Assembly (NCBI GenBank): GCA_934438035.1
Contig: CAKSBK010000047.1
Span: forward strand, 1-7,198
Length of the DNA stretch: 7,198 nt
Reading direction: 5' to 3'
Source of the DNA: an uncultured Christensenellaceae bacterium
GTDB lineage: Bacteria; Bacillota; Clostridia; Christensenellales; Christensenellaceae
Numbering within the stretch: the stretch's first letter is position 1; the number at the start of each line of letters is the position of its first letter. Both the position numbers and the translations under genes were made by a program. The notes under the pieces were generated by a model, which ran no database searches, was not told the origin of the DNA, and saw nothing but the letters and a program-made list of their open reading frames with translations. Positions 1 through 5,001 of this stretch are shown piece by piece.

Positions 1-1
1 C

Positions 2-286
2 GGCAAGGTCGGCTCATATTTCTTCTGTTATTCCTCCTCCGGCGGCCCCGAAGAAATCGCCGTGATACGCCTAAAAAGCGCCTCGGACGTTGAAGAAGCA
101 AAATCCGCAGTTAAAAAGCATGTCGAGACAAGAAAAGCTCTTTTTAAAGAATACGACCCCGAAGGTGCGGCGCTTTATGAACAAGCTCTCGTTTTTTCCG
201 ACGGAAACGACGTCGTTTTGATAGTCTGTTCCTCGCCTATGACTATAAGAAGCGCATACGCACAGGCAAAAAACAACGGAGAATAA
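2..286 (+). CDS. DUF4358 domain protein, 3' part (5' end outside window)
   Basis: The frame is open from the first complete codon at position 2 to the TAA at 284-286, giving 94 residues of a C-terminal part. The GTG at 62 lies inside this open frame, so it is not needed as a start. The visible pattern is a beta strand ending in EIAVIRLK, a helix with VEEAKSAVKKHVETRK, then YDPEGAALYEQA, and a final strand (VVLIVCSS) plus helix. This order is typical of DUF4358 proteins, which are small, often lipoprotein-type secreted proteins of Clostridia with no known function. The signal peptide or lipobox would lie upstream of the window and cannot be checked. The stop is 4 nt before the next ATG, and the next gene's ribosome site (GGAGA, 278-282) lies inside this gene, which suggests an operon with coupled translation. 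The family call is from recognition of pattern, not a search. Confidence 0.75.
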   Translation, partial: GKVGSYFFCYSSSGGPEEIAVIRLKSASDVEEAKSAVKKHVETRKALFKEYDPEGAALYEQALVFSDGNDVVLIVCSSPMTIRSAYAQAKNNGE

Positions 287-290
287 TATT

Positions 291-764
291 ATGAGAAGAA
301 AAGAAAGAGAAATAACCGATTTTTTAAAAAAAGCCGAGATCTTAAAAAACGCAGGCGTTTTGCGCATAGGCTTAACGGACGAAGAGGGCGAGGTATATAT
401 AGTTCCCTTAAGCTTTGGGCTTAAAATATCAGATTCCGCCCTCTATATATATTTTCACAGCGCAAAATCCGGCAAAAAGGCGGAGCTTTTAAAAAAGGCG
501 AGAACGCTTTCCTTTGAAGCGGATACGCTTTTAAAAACCGTTACCGCAGACGTCGCCTGCGAATTTACGGCGCATTATGAAAGCGTCATGGGAAAAGCGA
601 ACGTCGCTCTTTTAGAGGAACCCGGGGAAAAAAGAGAAGCGCTTGACAGTCTTATGGAGCATAACGGCTGTGATTTTAAGCCGGTATATAACGAAAGCGC
701 GCTTTTGCACACGGACGTATATCGCCTAACCGTAACGGAGCTTACCGCAAAAAGAAGCGTATAA
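291..764 (+). CDS. pyridoxamine 5'-phosphate oxidase family (NimA-like) flavin-binding protein
   Basis: A complete 157-aa protein starting at ATG 291, with GGAGA at 278-282 as ribosome site. It opens with MRRKEREI, the hallmark start of the clostridial NimA-like branch of the PPOX split-barrel fold. VPLSFG (about 38-43), YFHSAKSGKK (54-63), YESVMGKA (96-103) and the closing VYRLTVTELTAKR (143-155) follow in the family's order, and the length is usual. Members bind FMN or a related cofactor in the cytosol. Some reduce 5-nitroimidazoles, but most have no assigned substrate, so nitroimidazole resistance should not be inferred. The position usually occupied by a cofactor-associated histidine in NimA cannot be assigned with certainty here; H56 in YFHSAKS is the candidate. 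It is probably cotranscribed with the DUF4358 gene upstream and the small gene at 774. Confidence 0.9.
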   Translation: MRRKEREITDFLKKAEILKNAGVLRIGLTDEEGEVYIVPLSFGLKISDSALYIYFHSAKSGKKAELLKKARTLSFEADTLLKTVTADVACEFTAHYESVMGKANVALLEEPGEKREALDSLMEHNGCDFKPVYNESALLHTDVYRLTVTELTAKRSV

Positions 765-773
765 AAATATCAT

Positions 774-1112
774 ATGGAATATTCGTCAATAGGTCTATTA
801 GTATTAATCATAATAATTTTCGCATTGCGGAAAAAAAGGCGGGTATGCGCCGCCGCAATAATCCGCTCAAAACATAAAAAGAAGGATAAAATATCAATGG
901 AAGAATTAGCAAAAAATTTCATCGGAAAAGAATGCATTATTTACACCTTACCCGACTCCGGAACAATAACGGGAGTTGTAAAAGAGGTTTACGGCGGAGG
1001 AATTGCGGTAGAGGAATCCGGAAATATGCAGATAATAAATCTTGAATACGTAACGAGAATACGCGAATATCCCCTAAACAAAAAGGGAAAGAAAAAGCTG
1101 TTTTTCGGTTAA
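774..1112 (+). CDS. small conserved-type protein with N-terminal membrane segment; start uncertain (774 or 897)
   Basis: Read from ATG 774 it has 112 residues: a hydrophobic stretch at about 6-18, a strongly basic region (19-38, RKKRR and KHKKK), then a small beta-rich domain (about 43-100) containing FIGKECIIYT, GTITGVVKEV, INLEYVTRIREYP, and a lysine-rich tail. The beta domain resembles small clostridial proteins of unknown function (possibly those filed as DUF6897; not certain), and the anchor plus small barrel recalls YajC without its typical RPQ motif. There is no good ribosome site before 774, while AAGGA at 882-886 lies 10 nt before an in-frame ATG at 897, which would give a 71-aa soluble form beginning MEELAKNF. 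I keep the long form because residues 1-41 form a coherent anchor and the upstream gene ends only 9 nt before. Last gene of its operon; function unknown. Confidence 0.7.
   Translation: MEYSSIGLLVLIIIIFALRKKRRVCAAAIIRSKHKKKDKISMEELAKNFIGKECIIYTLPDSGTITGVVKEVYGGGIAVEESGNMQIINLEYVTRIREYPLNKKGKKKLFFG
882..886 (+). promoter_or_regulatory. internal ribosome binding site before in-frame ATG 897
   Basis: AAGGA (within AGAAGGA, 880-886) is followed by 10 nt and an in-frame ATG at 897. It is a better ribosome site than anything before ATG 774 and decides between a membrane-anchored 112-aa product and a 71-aa soluble one. It may also be fortuitous, since the region encodes lysine-rich sequence (AAA/AAG codons). 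Confidence 0.45.
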
Positions 1113-1115
1113 TGC

Positions 1116-1146
1116 AAAAAGAGCGCTTTAAAAACGCTCTTTTTTT
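1116..1146. terminator. bidirectional rho-independent terminator between convergent genes
   Basis: A 10-bp perfect stem, AAAAAGAGCG (1116-1125) with CGCTCTTTTT (1135-1144), has a 9-nt loop and runs into T1146. The A-tract on one side and T-tract on the other make it usable on both strands: it closes the + strand operon ending at 1112 and the - strand rsmA gene ending at 1158. Confidence 0.88.
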
Positions 1147-1157
1147 ACGCCGCTATA

Positions 1158-1994
1158 TTAAAACATCTCTTCGGCAAGCCTTGCAAACTCCTGCGCGCTT
1201 AACGTTTCCGCCCGCCGCTTCGGGTCTATTCCGCATTTTAAAAGCAGATTTTGCGCGTCATCGGAGCTAAGCTTAAAGCTTGCTTTCATATTGTTTAAAA
1301 CCGTCTTTCTTCTCATGGCGAAAAGCCCTCTTACGGTTTTCGTATACGCCTGCCTTGAAACGTCAAACACCTTTTTAGGCGTTATTTCTATTACGGAAGA
1401 CTCTACCTCCGGGCGGGGCAGAAAACAGTCCGCCGAAACCTTCATAATTTCTCTTGCGCCGCCGAAATATTTAATAGAAGCGCAAAGTGCGCCGTATTGC
1501 GGCTCGCCCTCGTTTGCGGCAAGCCTCTCGGCAACCTCTCTTTGCACCATTGCGGTATATTTTTTAACATCCGCGCCGCTTTCAAGCACCTGCATCAAAC
1601 ACTTTGCGGTTATATAATACGGCAGATTGCCGGCAACGGCGAAGCTGTCCGTCCCGAAATGCGAAAGCGCAAGCTCTCTTATATCCGTCTTTAAAATATC
1701 CGCGTTTACTATTGTGACGTTATCCCTGTCCGCCAGCGTTTCATTAAGCGCGCGCACCATTCCTCCGTCAATTTCAACGGCGACGACCTTTTTCGCCCGC
1801 AAGGAAAGAGCATGCGTAAGAACTCCCAAGCCCGGCCCTATTTCTATTATATAGTCGCAAACCGCAGCGTTATCCGCAATTTTATTGACCACGTTTTCAT
1901 CGCAAAGAAAATTCTGCCCGAACTTTTTAAGCGGAGCTATGTTGAGCTTTGTCAGAATTTCGTTTACCGTGCTTTTTTTATAAAGACCCTCCAT
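1158..1994 (-). CDS. rsmA: 16S rRNA (adenine(1518)-N(6)/adenine(1519)-N(6))-dimethyltransferase RsmA
   Basis: A complete 278-aa SAM-dependent methyltransferase that dimethylates two adjacent adenosines in the 3'-terminal hairpin of 16S rRNA during 30S maturation; loss of the activity is classically linked to kasugamycin resistance. Family landmarks are in order: KKFGQNFL (23-30), the SAM-binding EIGPGLGVLT (51-60), acidic VEID (73-76), NADIL (97-101), the catalytic NLPYYIT (123-129), MVQREVAERL (149-158), FLPRPEVESSVI (191-202) and FAMRRKT (225-231). Length is normal and no key residue is missing. The start ATG (complement of 1992-1994) lies 3 nt after the stop of the yabE-like gene, and its ribosome site AGGA overlaps that stop region, so the two are very likely translationally coupled. 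No separate promoter is seen, so it should be transcribed from the promoter at 3445-3473. Confidence 0.97.
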   Translation of the reverse strand: MEGLYKKSTVNEILTKLNIAPLKKFGQNFLCDENVVNKIADNAAVCDYIIEIGPGLGVLTHALSLRAKKVVAVEIDGGMVRALNETLADRDNVTIVNADILKTDIRELALSHFGTDSFAVAGNLPYYITAKCLMQVLESGADVKKYTAMVQREVAERLAANEGEPQYGALCASIKYFGGAREIMKVSADCFLPRPEVESSVIEITPKKVFDVSRQAYTKTVRGLFAMRRKTVLNNMKASFKLSSDDAQNLLLKCGIDPKRRAETLSAQEFARLAEEMF

Positions 1995-1997
1995 AGC

Positions 1998-3419
1998 TTA
2001 TCCTAAAACGTATACCTTTAAATATTTTCTTCCCCAAATTCTGCAGTCGTTAACCGTAGGCAGCCACAAATCCAGCCAATATCCCGTGTCCGAAAAACCG
2101 TAACCCGTGTCTTCAACCCTGCCGTAGCCGTAACCGGGAACGTAGACTATCGTTCCGTAAGGAAGCACTTTGGGGTCTGCGCCCACCGTGCCTATTCTGG
2201 GGTATGTTCCGGTTGCCGTTTTAGACGTCAGGCAATAAGACGTCGTTTTTGCGGTAACCGTCATTTTTATAAGATTCGCCGCCGGTGCTGCAACGCTTTT
2301 ATGCTCCGCCATAGAGCCCGAATGAATTTGGCTTATGGTGGGAATCTGCGTTAAAAGTCCGTCGACCGTAGGGATGTTTTGGCCGTAATCTCCGCCCGGA
2401 GTTATTCCCGAACCGCCGGAAGAGCCTCCCGAAGAGCTGCCGCCGGAAGAGGTTTGAGGTTTCTTTGTCGGGGTGGGCGCAACGTATGTTCCTACGTAAA
2501 TTATTTCGTCCTGCGCTTCTTTTATGACCTTTGTATCCGTAACCGTTCTCGAATACTCTACGCCGTCCTTATATGTTACGGTTATGCTCTTCTGCAGCGT
2601 TCCGTTAACGCCCGCCTGCGCAAGCACCGTGGTTCCCTTGGGATATTTGTCGGACTGCTTTTTAATTTCCTTATATTCTATAGCGCTCGTCTCCGTTATA
2701 TATTCAACGTTGACTCTTACGATATTTATAGTCATTGAATTGGTTACGTAAGTATTTAGCGAAGGATACACCTCGTCAGCCTCCCCCAGCGTAACTCCCG
2801 CCGCATTTAAAACATCCTCTACGGTTCCCGCAAGCATACTCACCGTAACGGACTTACCGTCCACATACACAGTAACCGGCAAAGCGCGGTGAATAACTAT
2901 CTGCATTCCGTTTGAAAGCGTCTGTGCGTCGGAAACCTCTACGGCGTCTCCCTCGTTAATCACAATGTCGTTTTGCGTTAAAAGCTCGCTTACGGTAAGT
3001 CCGTCTTTAACCGTAGCGTAGCTTATTCTTCCCTCGTCGTTAATCGTAACGGTGTCGCGCGAAAGCGCAACTGTAGTAATAACCGCAGTAATAACCACCA
3101 CCGCGGCGCATACTCCCGCAGTTAAAATGTAAAAAAGCTTGTCTTCACGGGTTACCGGGTGAACACGCTTGTTTCTTTGATATCTTTTAGAAGTGTTTAT
3201 TCCGAGCTTTCTTCTTAAAAGATCAGCCGCACCGCCGAAAAATTCCGCAGCTTTTTTAAAACAGGACTGCGCCGCCGTCTTTATTTTTGAAACGACAGAT
3301 TCGCTTTCCTTTTTATTTTTTAAATTCACTTCGCCCTCGGTGCGCCTGTCTATCTCATAAAGCACTCCTTTGCGGTATGAGATCTTTCCCGTGGCATGGT
3401 ATTTTCTCAATCTTTTCAT
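1998..3419 (-). CDS. yabE: YabE-like cell-wall protein: DUF348, G5 and 3D domains
   Basis: A 473-aa membrane-anchored exported protein. In order: a long basic cytosolic region (1-94), one membrane segment (about 95-119), two DUF348 ubiquitin-like repeats (about 122-178 and 179-235), a G5 domain (about 236-313, with YPKGTTV), a Ser/Gly/Pro-rich linker (about 314-350) with further spacer to 382, and a C-terminal 3D domain (about 385-473). The three aspartates that name the 3D domain are visible as GADPKVLPYG (D415), VEDTG (D437) and WLDLW (D450). Such proteins are related to the RpfB/YabE/MltA-like double-psi barrels and act on or bind peptidoglycan; the exact activity is inferred. An in-frame ATG at 3473 would add 18 residues, but it coincides with the promoter -35, so ATG 3419, preceded by GGGGGG plus 7 nt, is chosen. 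It is followed directly by rsmA, as yabE and ksgA are neighbours in Bacillus. Confidence 0.92.
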   Translation of the reverse strand: MKRLRKYHATGKISYRKGVLYEIDRRTEGEVNLKNKKESESVVSKIKTAAQSCFKKAAEFFGGAADLLRRKLGINTSKRYQRNKRVHPVTREDKLFYILTAGVCAAVVVITAVITTVALSRDTVTINDEGRISYATVKDGLTVSELLTQNDIVINEGDAVEVSDAQTLSNGMQIVIHRALPVTVYVDGKSVTVSMLAGTVEDVLNAAGVTLGEADEVYPSLNTYVTNSMTINIVRVNVEYITETSAIEYKEIKKQSDKYPKGTTVLAQAGVNGTLQKSITVTYKDGVEYSRTVTDTKVIKEAQDEIIYVGTYVAPTPTKKPQTSSGGSSSGGSSGGSGITPGGDYGQNIPTVDGLLTQIPTISQIHSGSMAEHKSVAAPAANLIKMTVTAKTTSYCLTSKTATGTYPRIGTVGADPKVLPYGTIVYVPGYGYGRVEDTGYGFSDTGYWLDLWLPTVNDCRIWGRKYLKVYVLG

Positions 3420-3426
3420 GGAAAAA

Positions 3427-3436
3427 CCCCCCTTTT
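3427..3436 (-). promoter_or_regulatory. ribosome binding site of the yabE-like gene
   Basis: On the - strand AAAAGGGGGG lies 7 nt before ATG 3419. It supports the start at 3419 over the in-frame ATG at 3473. The G6 run is unusual compared with the AGGAGG sites of neighbouring genes. Confidence 0.75.
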
Positions 3437-3444
3437 GAGCTTTA

Positions 3445-3473
3445 ATTATATACAATATGCACTTTAAAGTCAA
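3445..3473 (-). promoter_or_regulatory. sigma-A promoter for yabE-rsmA
   Basis: On the - strand, -35 TTGACT (3468-3473), a 17-nt spacer and -10 TATAAT (3445-3450). Transcription should start near 3438, leaving a leader of about 18-20 nt before ATG 3419. This is one of the best promoter matches in the window. A palindrome AGCGCGGCGCT (3477-3487) sits just upstream of the -35. Confidence 0.88.
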
Positions 3474-3572
3474 ATCAGCGCGGCGCTTTTACGCCCTGTT
3501 TTTACTCTGTTTACAAATGTTCAAAAAATATTCACTTTTGCGCAACCGAGTTATAACAATTATGCCGTATAT

Positions 3573-3578
3573 TATAAT
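3573..3578 (+). promoter_or_regulatory. probable -10 element upstream of the 83-aa ORF
   Basis: TATAAT lies 24 nt before ATG 3603. The hexamer 17 nt upstream (GTTATA, 3550-3555) is a poor -35, so the promoter call rests on the -10 and on the divergent layout, which requires a + strand start within 3420-3602. Confidence 0.45.
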
Positions 3579-3602
3579 TAAAGGAATTTAAAGGAGGAAG
3601 CC

Positions 3603-3854
3603 ATGCACCCTGAAAATGTAACGCTAAACGCTGAATTTTGGGATCAATATAAGCTTTTGGAGGCACTTCCGCTTCTTATCAAAAAAGCAAAGGCAAAAGA
3701 AGCGTACCTCGTTATCCGCTATCATGCGGACGTTTTTGAACAGCTCAGCATACTGAGCGCGGCTCATGAAATCATAAGCGGAGAGAAAATCGAGCACGAG
3801 CTCGATATACGCTTCGATATAAACGAATATACAGAGTCTGACCTTGCAATATAA
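3603..3854 (+). CDS. unrecognised 83-aa protein
   Basis: I do not recognise this protein. It is supported as a gene by a strong ribosome site (AAGGAGG, 3591-3597, 5 nt before ATG), a likely promoter -10 at 3573-3578 and coding-like codon use. The sequence reads as a compact soluble alpha/beta domain: a helix at about 8-30 with many alanines and lysines, a strand YLVIRY (35-40), a second helix at about 43-59 (FEQLSILSAAHEII) and a strand with LDIRFDIN (67-74), ending in an acidic tail. It has no cysteine, no membrane segment and no signal peptide. It lies 82 nt upstream of zapA, in the same direction, but zapA has its own promoter, so a shared role in division is only a possibility. Confidence 0.8.
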   Translation: MHPENVTLNAEFWDQYKLLEALPLLIKKAKAKEAYLVIRYHADVFEQLSILSAAHEIISGEKIEHELDIRFDINEYTESDLAI

Positions 3855-3877
3855 TACAACAATATTTTGACTTTTTC

Positions 3878-3906
3878 TTGTATTTAATACCTATATGTTG
3901 TATAAT
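3878..3906 (+). promoter_or_regulatory. sigma-A promoter for zapA
   Basis: -35 TTGTAT (3878-3883), 17-nt spacer and -10 TATAAT (3901-3906), ending 30 nt before ATG 3937. A TTGACT at 3867-3872 is too far (28 nt) from this -10. An imperfect inverted repeat (arms 3851-3861 and 3896-3906) brackets the promoter, and its right arm contains the -10. Confidence 0.78.
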
Positions 3907-3936
3907 ATATAAAAACACCTGAGGGGATAAGCCGCT

Positions 3937-4335
3937 ATGTCCGAAGAAGCAAAAAACAAAACGCGCGTTATGATAGGCGGGCGCGAATATTCTATAATAT
4001 CTGATGAAAAAACAGACTATATTCAAAAAATCGCAATAGAGCTTGATTTGCGCATAAAAGAGCTTAAGGACGCATACTTCAGCCTCTCCGCTCTTGACGT
4101 TTCAACACTTGCCGCCTTAAACATAATGGACGATTACACCCACGCCGCAGAGGAGCTTAAAAACATACAAGAAGAGGTGGAGGGTCTTCGCCGCGCATTA
4201 AGAGATATGCAGCTTAAAACAGCGCGGGAAAAAGACGCTTACGACGCTCTTAAAAAGGAAAACGAGCTTTTAAGAGCGCAAAACGAGCTTTTGACCTCAA
4301 AAGAAAAGAAATTTAAAAAAGCGTATAACGAATGA
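3937..4335 (+). CDS. zapA: cell division protein ZapA
   Basis: A 132-aa cytosolic protein. Residues 8-75 match the ZapA domain: a TRVMIGGREYSI strand pair, then a helix with YIQKIAIELDLRIKEL and the alanine-rich STLAALNIMDDY helix typical of the family. Residues about 65-128 form a long Glu/Lys/Leu coiled coil, used for dimer and tetramer formation. ZapA binds FtsZ and cross-links protofilaments to stabilise the Z ring. The start ATG is preceded by GAGGGG, with a slightly long spacing of about 10 nt. It is expressed from the promoter at 3878-3906 and stopped by the terminator at 4344-4371, so it is probably monocistronic or weakly linked with the 83-aa ORF upstream. The C-terminal coil is longer than in short ZapA forms, as is common in Firmicutes. 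Confidence 0.9.
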   Translation: MSEEAKNKTRVMIGGREYSIISDEKTDYIQKIAIELDLRIKELKDAYFSLSALDVSTLAALNIMDDYTHAAEELKNIQEEVEGLRRALRDMQLKTAREKDAYDALKKENELLRAQNELLTSKEKKFKKAYNE

Positions 4336-4343
4336 TTAAAAAA

Positions 4344-4371
4344 GCGCCTTATCTAAAGGCGCCTTTATTTT
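4344..4371. terminator. bidirectional terminator between zapA and the acetyltransferase gene
   Basis: A 7-bp GC-rich stem, GCGCCTT (4344-4350) with AAGGCGC (4356-4362), has a 5-nt loop. On the + strand it is followed by CTTTATTTT. On the - strand it is followed by an unbroken run of six T, so it should work better for the - strand gene, whose stop codon at 4370-4372 overlaps its edge. Confidence 0.85.
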
Positions 4372-4948
4372 ATAACGATATTTTTTCACAAATTTCTCTA
4401 ATGCTTTTAACCTCGCCGTGTTTTTCCGGAAGCCTTTTTTCCATCCATACGACGTCGTAGAGTCTGCCGAACTTTTCTCCGCAGGAATGGAAATGACCCG
4501 CATATTCATATCCGCGTTTACTGTGGAAGGCCTCGCTCGGAGTATCCAAAAATTCGTCCTTTTGCTCCGTGTGAGCTATGCATGCGTAAAGGTTTGTTAT
4601 CCCCTGCTCGTAAAGAAGCTTTTCAAGTGCGCCGTAAAGCACGGAACCTATCCCCTTTGCCTTAAAATCCGGGTCGAGATATATGCTTAACTCCACGCTT
4701 TTAAAATATGCTTTTCTCTTTGAAAGTGCGGAAGCGTAAGCATATCCTATAATTTTTCCGTCGCAAACGCAAACTATATACGGATAAAAAGCGCCTATTT
4801 CCCTTATTCTGCTTTTAAAATCCTCTGCCGACGGAACCTCCGTCTCAAAACTGATAGCCGTATTTTTTACATACGGCGCATATATTTTAAGAAGCTCTTC
4901 CGCATCCTTTTCCGTTGCCTGCCTTAAAACAAAATCACCTTTATTCAT
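4370..4948 (-). CDS. GNAT family N-acetyltransferase, phosphinothricin-acetyltransferase-like
   Basis: A complete 192-aa cytosolic acetyltransferase. The N-terminus LRQATEKDAEELLKIYAPYV with TAISFETEVPS (8-40) is typical of the PAT/Bar-like subgroup. Motif A, the acetyl-CoA loop, is SIYLDPDFKAKGIGSVLY (88-105), with KAKGIG in place of the usual R/QxxGxG. E86 in VELSIYL matches the conserved glutamate of the subgroup, and the C-terminal KFGRLYDVVWMEK (159-171) matches its ending. In place of the usual PNxxS segment there is a longer acidic stretch (126-141, with EQKDEFLDTPSEA), so substrate may differ from phosphinothricin or methionine derivatives; I assign none. A tail of about 20 residues follows the domain. 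GGAG at the ribosome site lies 6-7 nt before ATG. The terminator hairpin at 4964-4993 lies directly upstream and leaves no room for an obvious own promoter. Confidence 0.88.
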   Translation of the reverse strand: MNKGDFVLRQATEKDAEELLKIYAPYVKNTAISFETEVPSAEDFKSRIREIGAFYPYIVCVCDGKIIGYAYASALSKRKAYFKSVELSIYLDPDFKAKGIGSVLYGALEKLLYEQGITNLYACIAHTEQKDEFLDTPSEAFHSKRGYEYAGHFHSCGEKFGRLYDVVWMEKRLPEKHGEVKSIREICEKISL

Positions 4949-4958
4949 ATTCTTCTCC

Positions 4959-4993
4959 TAATAAAAAGCACATTCCTTAAAGAATGCGCTTTT
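4959..4993 (-). terminator. terminator after the flippase-domain gene, in the leader of the acetyltransferase gene
   Basis: On the - strand, AAAAGC-G-CATTC, a 6-nt loop and GAATG-T-GCTTTT form a 12-bp stem with one G-U pair, followed by further T/A-rich sequence. On the + strand the same position would be an A-C mismatch, so it is designed for - strand RNA. It closes the gene ending at 5002 and ends about 15 nt before the acetyltransferase ATG, next to its GGAG site. Confidence 0.78.
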
Positions 4994-5001
4994 CTCTGTT
5001 A

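Noticed and set aside
62..286. GTG at 62 as the start of a 74-aa protein
   Set aside because: The frame stays open back to position 2 and the upstream residues fit the DUF4358 fold, so the gene starts outside the window.
71..367. 98-aa ORF on the - strand
   Set aside because: Antisense to the DUF4358 and PPOX genes, with a Phe/Lys-rich composition from the opposite strand and no ribosome site.
1291..1854. Several + strand ORFs inside rsmA
   Set aside because: Shadows of a well-conserved rsmA; no family resemblance and no promoter or ribosome site.
2379..2751. 119-aa and 75-aa + strand ORFs inside the yabE-like gene
   Set aside because: Opposite-strand shadows of the G5 domain and linker; Arg/Ala-rich start mirrors the Ser/Gly linker codons.
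3772..4026. 84-aa - strand ORF across the zapA promoter
   Set aside because: It lies over the zapA promoter and the ends of two + strand genes, and has no ribosome site or known family.
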